Below are positions 51,200-58,713 of a DNA stretch of 64,000 nucleotides, in pieces. This stretch comes from Acidobacteriota bacterium (GTDB lineage Bacteria; Acidobacteriota; Terriglobia; Terriglobales; Acidobacteriaceae). Both the position numbers and the translations under genes were made by a program. The notes under the pieces were generated by a model. It ran no database searches and was not told where the DNA came from. It was given only the letters and a program-made list of their open reading frames with translations. Where the stretch lies: assembly GCA_021846985.1 (NCBI GenBank), contig JAJZVX010000001.1, positions 310,001-374,000 of the forward strand. The letters run 5' to 3'. Numbering within the stretch: position 1 is the stretch's first letter; the number at the start of each line of letters is the position of its first letter.

Positions 51200-52327
51200 C
51201 TAGCTGCCGGCCGCGCCGGGATTGGGATGTCCCGCAAGCAATTCTTCGCGCGCGTGCTTGAGGACCGCCATGGAACGTTCCACGCCGACCTCTCCGCTGA
51301 GCAGGGGATCTTCATTTTCGATGCTCAACATGCCGTCGAAGTCGATTTCCATATAGGTGGCGATGATGTCCTTCCAGGCGCTGACGCTGTGGCCGTAGCC
51401 GACGGAGCGGAAGAACTCGGAGGCCTGGAGGTCAGAAGGCGTGAGGGTGAAGTTGAGCACGCCGAAGCGGTCCACATTGTGCTGGAAGAAGGCGGTGTCT
51501 TTCATGTGGGCGTGGTAGAGAGCGCCGTTCTTGCCCAGGTAACGGATGGTTTCGACGGGGCTGCAACCCTGCCAGAATTGATGGCTCAGGTCGCAGTTGG
51601 CGCCAATGATGGGACCGACCGCTTCGCGCAGACGCATGAGCGTGCGGGCGTTGTAGACGGCAAAGTTGGGATGCATCTCCAACGCAATGCGTTTGACGCC
51701 ATGGGCGGCCGCAAACCTGACCGTTTCCTTCCAGTAGGGGATGATGCGTTGGTTCCACTGCCATTCGAGCGCGTCGGTGTACTCCGGGGGCCAGGGGTAG
51801 GTGATCCAACAGGGAGACTTGTCGGCGGCGGAGGCGCCGGGGCAACCGGAGAAGCCGACGACGGTGGGGACATCGAGCATCTCCGCTAACAGGATCGTAT
51901 TGCGAAAACCCTTGTTATAGCCCGCGGCGATGGCCGGGTCAGGATGGACCACATTGCCGTGGCCGCTGAGCGCCATGATGCGAATGCCGCGGTCGTCGAA
52001 CTTCTTCTTCCACGCGCGCGCCTTGGCCTTGTCGGCCACCAGTTCATCAAGGGGACACTGGTCAGAGGAAGCGTAGCCGGCGGCGCCGACCTCTGCCGCT
52101 TCCGCGCCGAGGCTCACATACTTGTCCAGCATGGCGTCCAGCGAATAGCCCTTGAAGGCCGGATTGAAGATGCCGATGGGCAGTTTTTTGATGGCTTTGC
52201 CCGTCGCGCCCTCTTCCTGCGCGGCGCCTTGCGTTGCGTTGGTTGGTACAGCGCCCATTGCCAATGGCGAGGCGGCAAGAGCAGCCCCCGCCGAAATCGA
52301 AGTACCGAGAAACTGCCTGCGATTCAT
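51200..52327 (-). CDS. Tat-exported sugar phosphate isomerase/epimerase-like TIM barrel
   Basis: 375 aa from ATG 52327; the track ORF to 52729 runs into phoR. The twin-arginine signal is MNRRQFLGTSISAGAALAASPLAMGA. The body is an AP-endonuclease-2 (xylose-isomerase-like) TIM barrel: LPIGIFNPAFKGYSLDAMLDKYVSLGAEAAEVG, IALEMHPNFAVYNARTLMRL, GANCDLSHQFWQG, ALYHAHMKDT and DGMLSIENED, with the Glu/Asp/His metal ligands of that fold. A periplasmic metal-dependent sugar isomerase or epimerase is the likely role; substrate unknown. It lies 107 bp after phoR on the same strand. Confidence 0.87.
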   Translation of the reverse strand: MNRRQFLGTSISAGAALAASPLAMGAVPTNATQGAAQEEGATGKAIKKLPIGIFNPAFKGYSLDAMLDKYVSLGAEAAEVGAAGYASSDQCPLDELVADKAKARAWKKKFDDRGIRIMALSGHGNVVHPDPAIAAGYNKGFRNTILLAEMLDVPTVVGFSGCPGASAADKSPCWITYPWPPEYTDALEWQWNQRIIPYWKETVRFAAAHGVKRIALEMHPNFAVYNARTLMRLREAVGPIIGANCDLSHQFWQGCSPVETIRYLGKNGALYHAHMKDTAFFQHNVDRFGVLNFTLTPSDLQASEFFRSVGYGHSVSAWKDIIATYMEIDFDGMLSIENEDPLLSGEVGVERSMAVLKHAREELLAGHPNPGAAGS

Positions 52328-52434
52328 GTAATTTCTCCCGCAGACCATCATAGAGCCGCAGCCCTGCAGGTTCCAACGATTCCGCATGCGCGAAGACGAT
52401 GCGATTTGGGGAAGGCGGGCGATGCGGGGCCGGT

Positions 52435-53856
52435 TTACGCAGCGTACGGAGAGGGAGGATCGGCGGGCGCGGGCGCGATGGGCAGCGTGAAGCGGAAGGT
52501 AGCGCCTTTGCCTAGCTCGCTCTCCGCCCAGATGCGGCCGCCGTGGGCCAGAACAATATGTTTGACGATGGCAAGGCCCAGGCCTGTGCCGCCGGACTCG
52601 CGGGAGCGGGCCTTGTCGATGCGATAGAAGCGCTCGAAGATGCGGCCGAGGTGCTCGGAGGCGATGCCGGGGCCGAAGTCCCGCACGCTGAACTCGACCA
52701 CGCTCTCGAGCGCGCGCGCGCCCACGCAAATCCGCTGGCCGGCCTTGCCGTACTTGATGGCGTTCTCAATGAGATTGCCGAAGACCTGGTTCATGGCGTC
52801 GGGGTCGGCCATGACGATGGAGCCGGGCGCGCCGGTTGATTCGATGGTCACACCGGAATCGCCTACGATGCCGCCAAGCGACTCGATGGCATCATGTACC
52901 AGGGCGCTGGCGCGCGATGGTTGCAGGGCCAGTTTGTAGTCCGGGCTTTCTACGCTGGCAAGGGCGAGCAGATCCTCGGTAAGGCGGTTCATGCGAGTGG
53001 TGTTTTTGAGGACAATGCCGAGGAACTCGCGGGCGGCCTCCGGCAGGGGAAAGGAGTCTTCGATCAGCGTTTCGACATAGCCCTGAATGGAGGTAAGAGG
53101 GGTGCGCAGCTCGTGGCTTACGTTGGCAATAAAGTCGCGGCGCGACTTCTCTGCCAGCTCCACGCGGGTAACATCGTGGAGCACGACGAGCGCACCGCCC
53201 GAGGGAAGGGGCGCGGCGTTGATCTCGAAGATACGGCCGGGCACGAGCGAACTGGCGCGGCCGTAGCGGATTTCGCGCTGATCCTGCGCGGCGCGGACGC
53301 AGGCCAGAACGTCGGGATCGCGGAGAGAGTGAACGAGCGGGCGGCCCGTGTGGATCTGAGTGCCGGCCATGCGCTGCATGGTGGCGTTGGACCAGCGCAC
53401 GGCGCCTTCGGGAGTGATCGCGACGACCGCCTCCTGCATGGAATCGAGCATGGCGGCTAGTTCCTGCCGGCGGCTCTCGATCTCGGCAAAGTGTTTTTCG
53501 AGCTGCTCGACGGCCTGGTTGAGCGCCGTCTCCGGAGCTGCAAGCACGTCGTTGCCGGTGAGCGGCAGCCGTGTGCCGAGGTCCAGGTCTGCAAGGCGAC
53601 GGGCAAAAGTGAGGACTTGCTGCAGACGGGCGGCGATGCGGCTGGCAACCCAGACAGCGAGCGAAAGCGCCACGGCCAGTGCGATCAGGCCAGACCAGAG
53701 CACATCCTTCTGGAAGAGAAGGGCAGTCTTGTCAGGCGGCAGGTCCAAAAGCCTGTCGGCAAGAAACGGGATGAAGACAAACTGCATGGCCGCAGCCTGA
53801 AAGACCAGCAGCAGAACGAATAGACCGAGCAGTTTGGTAAAGAGTTTTGACTTCAA
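52435..53856 (-). CDS. phoR: PhoR-type sensor histidine kinase
   Basis: 473 aa. Two membrane helices (~7-30 and ~52-72), HAMP-like linker, PAS (RQELAAMLDSMQEAVVAITPEGAVRWSNATMQRM), an intact H box (RRDFIANVSHELRTPLTSIQGYVETLIE), N box (FGNLIENAIKYG), G1 (DFGPGIASEHLGRIFERFYRIDKARSRESGGTGLGL). This order is that of PhoR. It senses phosphate limitation, usually through Pst/PhoU, and phosphorylates PhoB. It begins 7 bp after the phoB stop, so phoB-phoR form an operon. The FERFYRID segment and intact H box contrast with the His-less kinase at 32854-34260. Confidence 0.9.
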   Translation of the reverse strand: MKSKLFTKLLGLFVLLLVFQAAAMQFVFIPFLADRLLDLPPDKTALLFQKDVLWSGLIALAVALSLAVWVASRIAARLQQVLTFARRLADLDLGTRLPLTGNDVLAAPETALNQAVEQLEKHFAEIESRRQELAAMLDSMQEAVVAITPEGAVRWSNATMQRMAGTQIHTGRPLVHSLRDPDVLACVRAAQDQREIRYGRASSLVPGRIFEINAAPLPSGGALVVLHDVTRVELAEKSRRDFIANVSHELRTPLTSIQGYVETLIEDSFPLPEAAREFLGIVLKNTTRMNRLTEDLLALASVESPDYKLALQPSRASALVHDAIESLGGIVGDSGVTIESTGAPGSIVMADPDAMNQVFGNLIENAIKYGKAGQRICVGARALESVVEFSVRDFGPGIASEHLGRIFERFYRIDKARSRESGGTGLGLAIVKHIVLAHGGRIWAESELGKGATFRFTLPIAPAPADPPSPYAA

Positions 53857-53863
53857 TCGTTAT

Positions 53864-54562
53864 CTACTCGCTTTTGGGAAGCTCGAACCGGTACCCGGCG
53901 CCGCGGACAGTTTTCAAGTAGCGGGGGGTTTCAGGATCGATCTCGATCTTTTCGCGGATGCGGCGCACATAGACGTCAACCGAGCGGGGCGTGACGAAGC
54001 GCGCGTCGCCCCAGACAGCGTCGAGCAGGTGGTCGCGGCTGAAGACGCGCCCAGGATGCCGGGCCAGGTAATCGAGCAGGCGGAACTCGGTGGCCGTGGT
54101 CGTGGTCAGCTCGCCGCGCACCTTGAGCTGCATGGCATTGGCGTCAACGATGATTTCTTCAAAACTGATAACGGAGGGGGTGGAGGGCCGTTCAAAGCGG
54201 CGCAGCACAGCTTTGACGCGAGCCACGAGTTCGCGGGTGCCAAAAGGCTTGGTGATGTAGTCATCGGCGCCCAGTTCAAGGCCCAGCACGCGGTCGTTTT
54301 CGCTGGCGCGGGCAGTAAGAAAAATGATGGGAATCGTGGCGAGCGCGGCATGGTTGCGCAGGCGCCGGCAGACGTCGAGACCGTCGCCTCCGGGAACCAT
54401 GATGTCGAGCAGGAAGAGCGCGGGCGCCTGGCGTTCGGCGTCGGGAATCAGGTTTGTGGGGGTGTGAAAGAGACGCGCCTGGAAACCTGCGGCTTCCATG
54501 TGGTGTTGCACGAGCCGCGCGATATCTACGTCGTCTTCCAGAACAAAGATGGTTTGGCTCAA
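53864..54562 (-). CDS. phoB: PhoB-type OmpR-family response regulator
   Basis: 232 aa from a TTG at 54562, chosen because AAGGGG sits about 8 bases upstream and the family starts at SQTIFVLEDDVDIARLV; the track's GTG start adds 17 unlikely residues. The receiver domain has the acidic pair EDD, phosphoacceptor LFLLDIMVPGGDG, FLTARASENDRVLGLELGADDYITKPF. The winged-helix output domain has TATEFRLLDYLARHPGRVFSRDHLLDAVWGD and RSVDVYVRRIREKI. It activates phosphate-starvation genes, possibly including pstS. Cotranscribed with phoR. Confidence 0.92.
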   Translation of the reverse strand: MSQTIFVLEDDVDIARLVQHHMEAAGFQARLFHTPTNLIPDAERQAPALFLLDIMVPGGDGLDVCRRLRNHAALATIPIIFLTARASENDRVLGLELGADDYITKPFGTRELVARVKAVLRRFERPSTPSVISFEEIIVDANAMQLKVRGELTTTTATEFRLLDYLARHPGRVFSRDHLLDAVWGDARFVTPRSVDVYVRRIREKIEIDPETPRYLKTVRGAGYRFELPKSE

Positions 54563-54964
54563 GCGGTTAGCCCCTTGCCGGCGGCCGTTACGCTGCAACT
54601 GCCGAGGCCGCACGGAACCATTAACAGAGTAATGCAGGAAGGCAAAGATATTGCAAATGTAGTGTTAATTCAAGGCGGGTACGGCAGTCTGGCGTGCCGC
54701 GGCCCCGGAGCGAGCCGAACATTGCCGTTTTGAAGGCCTCCCCCGCTGCCGAACGACGCGCGCGGCGGTGTGGTGTCAAATGATTTAGGCTGGAGATACG
54801 GGCGGAAACCACAGATGCCCAAGCAGCGCCTGACCCCGTTGCGCTCATGCGATCAACGGCGCTGTATTGCGGCAGAACGGCCGGAAGATTGATCAGACTG
54901 ATAAAAGATCACGCCCCGCGCCCATCCCGCAATTGAAAAACGGAAAGAGCATTTGGAGACTCTG
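54563..54964. other. Intergenic region upstream of phoBR and the TSUP gene
   Basis: 402 bp between divergent units. It contains an AT-rich stretch at 54630-54675 with a candidate minus-strand promoter, then GC-rich sequence with no recognisable gene or RNA. Confidence 0.5.
54645..54673 (-). promoter_or_regulatory. Candidate sigma-70 promoter of phoBR
   Basis: On the minus strand TTGAAT, a 17-bp spacer, then TATCTT, each matching 4 of 6 consensus bases, about 85 bp upstream of the phoB TTG. It is the most AT-rich segment in the region. No convincing direct-repeat Pho box was seen. Confidence 0.35.
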
Positions 54965-55321
54965 ATGACTTGGATGATTTTGTTGATCGGATTGGTGGTG
55001 GGAATGGTCTCTGGCGTGGTGGGTATTGGCGGCGGGATACTGTTTATTCCCGCGCTGGTATTCATGCTGGGGATGGACCAGTACAAGGCGCAGGGTACAT
55101 CGTTGGGGGCTCTGCTGGCGCCGGTCGGGCTGCTGGCGTTTCTCGAATACTATAAGCAGGGACACGCAGATCTTCGCGTCGCGCTATTGCTCGCCCTGGG
55201 CTTCTTTATCGGTGGATATTTTGGGGCGCTTGTCGCGCTGCAAATCCCGGAGATGTGGCTGCGGCGCGTCTTCGCGGTGACACTGGTGCTGATAGGCGCG
55301 CGGATGTGGTTTGGGAAATAG
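54965..55321 (+). CDS. Half-size TSUP (TauE/SafE-like) membrane permease
   Basis: 118 aa from ATG 54965 (SD GGAG 6 bases upstream). MILLIGLVVGMVSGVVGIGGGILFIPALVFMLGMDQYKAQGTSLGALLAPVG is the TSUP repeat signature (GxxSGxxGxGGGxxxxPxL, QAxGTSL), and three to four membrane helices are present. Usual TSUP proteins have two such repeats (~250 aa); here only one is encoded, so a dimer would be required. It may export sulfite or organosulfonates. It is convergent with the methyltransferase gene, with 2 bp between stops. Confidence 0.85.
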   Translation: MTWMILLIGLVVGMVSGVVGIGGGILFIPALVFMLGMDQYKAQGTSLGALLAPVGLLAFLEYYKQGHADLRVALLLALGFFIGGYFGALVALQIPEMWLRRVFAVTLVLIGARMWFGK

Positions 55322-55323
55322 CT

Positions 55324-56079
55324 TCAACCGGCAAAAGCAATAAAACGCAGGCGTACATAGTCGGCAGTCCAGTTGCCGTCCCGGTCGCGGAGGACGGGCG
55401 CCAGCAGCGCGACGGTTTCGTCGACAACGGTGGAACGTATGGGTTCCGGAAGTTGCTGCAGGATGCCGCGGCGGAAGGTGCGAAGCCAGCCGGCCATGCC
55501 ATCGCCTTTGGGTAGCCGCGTGGGGCGCGCAAAGAGGCTTATGCGATCGACGCGAAAGCCCCCGTCCTCAAGCAGGCGCGTATATTCCTCGGCGGTGGGA
55601 TAGAAGTTGGTGTCGCCTGACAGATGCGCGAGGTGGTGGCGGGCCAGCACCGCCTGGAAAGCGACACGGATAGCGGCAATGTTGCCGTGGCCGCCCATTT
55701 CTGCGGCAAATCGGCCCCCTGGCTTGAGGACGCGATGAACCTGGGCCAGCATGGCGTTCTGATTGTGGACCCAGTGCAGCGCGGCGTTGGAGAAGACAGC
55801 GTCGAAGGTGTGATCGGGGAAGGGCAGGGCTTCAGCGTTGCCAGGCTCGGCGGCGATGCCGTTGGCGCGCGCGGCGGCGAGCATTTCGGGCGAGGCGTCG
55901 AGACCCACGACGCTGGCGCCGGCGGCGGCGATGCGGCGGGTGAGCAGTCCGTCGCCACAGCCGAGGTCAAGGATGCGCTGTCCGGGCCGCGGGGCGAGCC
56001 ACCCCAGCACTTCGCCGGCGAGTTGATGCACGAAGGCTCCGTTTTGTTCGTAAGCCTGCGGATCCCAGGTTTGAGTCAC
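55324..56079 (-). CDS. Class I SAM-dependent methyltransferase (trans-aconitate methyltransferase-like)
   Basis: 251 aa from a GTG at 56079, with GGAGG 7 bases upstream; the track's longer start lacks an SD. ILDLGCGDGLLTRRIAAAGASVVGLDASPEMLAAAR holds SAM motifs I and II, FDAVFSNAALHWVHNQNAMLAQVHRVLKPGGRFAAEMGG is the motif found in trans-aconitate methyltransferases (Tam). Cytosolic; the true acceptor is unknown. Downstream of the BshB1-like gene on the same strand (76 bp). Confidence 0.88.
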   Translation of the reverse strand: MTQTWDPQAYEQNGAFVHQLAGEVLGWLAPRPGQRILDLGCGDGLLTRRIAAAGASVVGLDASPEMLAAARANGIAAEPGNAEALPFPDHTFDAVFSNAALHWVHNQNAMLAQVHRVLKPGGRFAAEMGGHGNIAAIRVAFQAVLARHHLAHLSGDTNFYPTAEEYTRLLEDGGFRVDRISLFARPTRLPKGDGMAGWLRTFRRGILQQLPEPIRSTVVDETVALLAPVLRDRDGNWTADYVRLRFIAFAG

Positions 56080-56155
56080 GTTTTGCCTCCGTTCCCTTGT
56101 GGGGAGGAGCCTGTTGCGTAAGGCCCGCCTTCGGGTGAAGGAGGACAACAGACAA

Positions 56156-56893
56156 TCAGATGGATTGCACCGGAATCAAAGTGAGATCGTCAACAAGGCC
56201 GACTTCCTTTTGCACAAAGGGCTCGCCGTAGCGAACGCCGGCCAGCTTGCCGTAATGGCGGGCCTCGGCAAAGGTGCGCTCGCGAATCTCTTCTTCGGGA
56301 ACGAACAGACCGCCACCCGTGGGCTGGTTGGCAAACTGCGAGCGGTAGGCCATGAGGGCCAGATGGCGTTGCTCGATGAACGGAGTGATATCCACCACGA
56401 AACTGGGACGGACGTCGGCGTAGAGTGAGGCATAAATAATCTTGAAAGGCCGGTGGGGCGGATGGCCGGTTTCGATCCTGGCCAGACCCGCGAGGAAACA
56501 GGCATCGTAGCCAAGCGGCGCACAAGCGGCGTGATCGGGATGGCGTGCCTGCCAGTAAGGCAGGATGACGACGCGGGGGCGAAGGCTGCGCAGGACAGGG
56601 ACCAGCGCCATTCGGTTTTCAAGAGTATTTTCGACGGCGCCATCGGGGAGTTGGAGGGCGCTGCGCCAGCCGACGCCGAGCTGCCGAGCGGCTTCGGCAG
56701 CCTCGCAGGCGCGTTCCTTGGCGGTGCCGCGGGTTCCGCTTTCACCTTGGGTGAGATCGAGAATGGCGGTGCGCAGGCCGCGGGCCGCCATGCGGAGCAG
56801 GGTGCCGCCGCAGGTCTGTTCCACGTCGTCGCGATGGGCGGCAATCGCCAGCACATCAGCCCGAAAGGAATCGTGTCCTGCGGCGTCTGTCAT
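56156..56893 (-). CDS. bshB1: PIG-L family deacetylase, BshB1-like
   Basis: 245 aa from ATG 56893 (a GTG directly precedes it). Zinc site VLAIAAHRDDVEQTCGGTLLRM (AHxDD), then DLTQGESGTRGTAKER, RHPDHAACAPLGYDA with the last His, and a C-terminal YRSQF segment. The GESGTRG and RHPDH blocks are those of BshB1, which deacetylates GlcNAc-malate in bacillithiol synthesis. The usual Pro of AHPDD is Arg here. No bshA or bshC is in the window, so the specific role is inferred from motif similarity. Confidence 0.82.
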   Translation of the reverse strand: MTDAAGHDSFRADVLAIAAHRDDVEQTCGGTLLRMAARGLRTAILDLTQGESGTRGTAKERACEAAEAARQLGVGWRSALQLPDGAVENTLENRMALVPVLRSLRPRVVILPYWQARHPDHAACAPLGYDACFLAGLARIETGHPPHRPFKIIYASLYADVRPSFVVDITPFIEQRHLALMAYRSQFANQPTGGGLFVPEEEIRERTFAEARHYGKLAGVRYGEPFVQKEVGLVDDLTLIPVQSI

Positions 56894-56898
56894 CACGG

Positions 56899-58419
56899 TC
56901 AGTAGACGGTGTTGTTATCGTCGTTGGTGCCGTCCATGTAGGCCACGTCCCAAGCCGTAGCGGTGACGGCGACGTACTTGTTGCTGATCGACGCGCCGTC
57001 GGTTGTGGAGTAGATGTACACCTGTCCTCCCTGCGCGACGTACACCTTATGCAGACTGGTGACGGCGGCAATGCCTGTCAGATCGCCGATATATGGCTCG
57101 ACCATGGTGACGGTATTGGTGGAGGTGTTGTACATGGTAAGGCAGCCGTAGCCTCCAGGGTAGACGGCTGGGTTGTTGAAGCGCTCACCGGCATTGCATT
57201 TGGTCATGCCGATCCAGAGGGTATTGTCGTCGGCGGCGATCATGCGGCTGGGGCCTCCCGGCGTGCCGTCGCTAATGGAGACGGGGTTGGGCGCCGCACC
57301 GGTGGAGGGGACGGTGGCATTACTGGACAGGTCGATGGCGGTGAGATAGCCGCCCCAATAGCCGTCCGGCATCAAGCGTTGACCCACGACATACATTCCC
57401 GAAGCGGCGATGTAGGCATTGCTGGCGCCGCCGGGGGTGGGAATGGTACAGGCGTTGGCCTGCCCTGCGGGAAGGCAGGCGGAGCCCAGAGCGGCATTGG
57501 TGGGAAGCTGGCCGGAACCCTGCCCGGGCAGATAGATAAGCGGGGCCACGGGCACAAGCGAGACAGAGGAACTCGTACCTCCACACTCCGGGCCGCAATT
57601 CAAGACGTAGGCCGTGCCGCCGTCAGAAGAAAAGACGGCTTTGACGGGGCGATCAAAGACGAGCGGAGCGCCGTAATAATTGCCGGTGGAGTCGATGGAA
57701 TCGGGGCTTTGCATCTGGAAGAGGCACCAGCCCGGCGCGGCGCGCGGCTCGCAGTCAACGGCAGCCTTGGGCCAGGTGGAAGGGCCTCCGGAGTAGGAGA
57801 TGGTCTGTGCGGTGGTAAGCTTGTGCGGGTAGTAGACGTAATTGGAGTTCTGGACGAAGACCAGGGCCGCCGAACCGCCGGGATTGACACTTACATGGTA
57901 GGCGCCGGGGAGGGCCAATTCGAAGCTGCCGCCTCCGGATGTCGAATCCACCACGCTAAGGGATCCCGAAATGAGGCTGGTGCCCAGGATGTACGATTCA
58001 TTCCGCGTCAGGAAAATACTGCTGTAGGCAAGGCCGTTGAGGCCGCTCTGGGCGCCACCAGTGGACTCGGTGGCGTAGTTGATAACATCGAGAGTCGAGT
58101 TGCCCGAGCTGTAGACCGCGCCAATCTCCTGCTCCGGCATGTTCTGAATGCTGACGGGCATGGAGCCGCCGAAGCCGGGGATGGAGTAGGTCTGGTTGAC
58201 GTTGTTGTACGCATAGCGCGTATCGTAAAAGGCGTCGACAAACACCATAGCGCCCGAAGTGGACGGGCTGGGGTTTTGCACGGCGATGAGGACGCGGTTT
58301 CTCAGCCCGCTGGGGGGGAGAGTGCGGCCCGCAAAATATGTAGTGGTACCACAACCCGCCAGGGCAACTGCGACCACCAGTGCCAGGGCGGCGCTCAAGC
58401 AAAGACTTCTCTTCTTCAA
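56899..58419 (-). CDS. Beta-propeller-like lipoprotein of unknown function
   Basis: 506 aa. Lipoprotein signal ALALVVAVALAGCGTTT (lipobox LAGC). The mature part is rich in Ser/Gly/Thr/Asn with repeating strand units such as GSLSVVDSTSGGGSFELALPG, HVSVNPGGSAALVFVQNSNYVYY, VKAVFSSDGGTAYVLN, TVTMVEPYIGDLTGIAAVTSLHKVYVA. That suggests a YncE-like propeller; I recognise no specific family. Five or so blades can be picked out. It begins 5 bp before the BshB1-like gene on the same strand (stop 56899, next ATG 56893), so they may be cotranscribed. Confidence 0.75.
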   Translation of the reverse strand: MKKRSLCLSAALALVVAVALAGCGTTTYFAGRTLPPSGLRNRVLIAVQNPSPSTSGAMVFVDAFYDTRYAYNNVNQTYSIPGFGGSMPVSIQNMPEQEIGAVYSSGNSTLDVINYATESTGGAQSGLNGLAYSSIFLTRNESYILGTSLISGSLSVVDSTSGGGSFELALPGAYHVSVNPGGSAALVFVQNSNYVYYPHKLTTAQTISYSGGPSTWPKAAVDCEPRAAPGWCLFQMQSPDSIDSTGNYYGAPLVFDRPVKAVFSSDGGTAYVLNCGPECGGTSSSVSLVPVAPLIYLPGQGSGQLPTNAALGSACLPAGQANACTIPTPGGASNAYIAASGMYVVGQRLMPDGYWGGYLTAIDLSSNATVPSTGAAPNPVSISDGTPGGPSRMIAADDNTLWIGMTKCNAGERFNNPAVYPGGYGCLTMYNTSTNTVTMVEPYIGDLTGIAAVTSLHKVYVAQGGQVYIYSTTDGASISNKYVAVTATAWDVAYMDGTNDDNNTVY

Positions 58420-58627
58420 AATCTCTTACCTCGACGAACAGTGCGGACTTGCCGCGGATAAAAGCAGAACCTGAGCATTGCCCCAGCCAGCCTGAAGCGA
58501 AGACATTTCCCCTGCCCTTGCCCAACAGCGGCTCCGCGGCTGCGAGGGCCTCAAGGGAAAGGTATGCAACTGAATCTGCAGTCTGTGGCGGCTACAGTTG
58601 TGCCAACTCCACTGGCGCAGGGCGGTC

Positions 58628-58645
58628 TGGGGCAAGTTTGCCCCA
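58628..58645. repeat. Perfect inverted repeat upstream of the methyltransferase/MTHFR gene
   Basis: TGGGGCAA-GT-TTGCCCCA, 8-bp arms, 86 bp upstream of the ATG at 58714 within a 294-bp region between divergent genes. It could be an operator or RNA hairpin. It does not fit the SAM, SAH or cobalamin riboswitch patterns I know. Confidence 0.5.
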
Positions 58646-58713
58646 ACCCCGTAACGTTCGAAGTATAACAAAGCTGCCCGGCAGGCTGGCGCGGTGAGCC
58701 CGGGTGCCGTAGC

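Noticed and set aside
58420-58713. Possible SAM or cobalamin riboswitch upstream of the methyltransferase/MTHFR gene
   Set aside because: No match to the conserved cores of SAM-I/IV, SAH or cobalamin riboswitches could be found.
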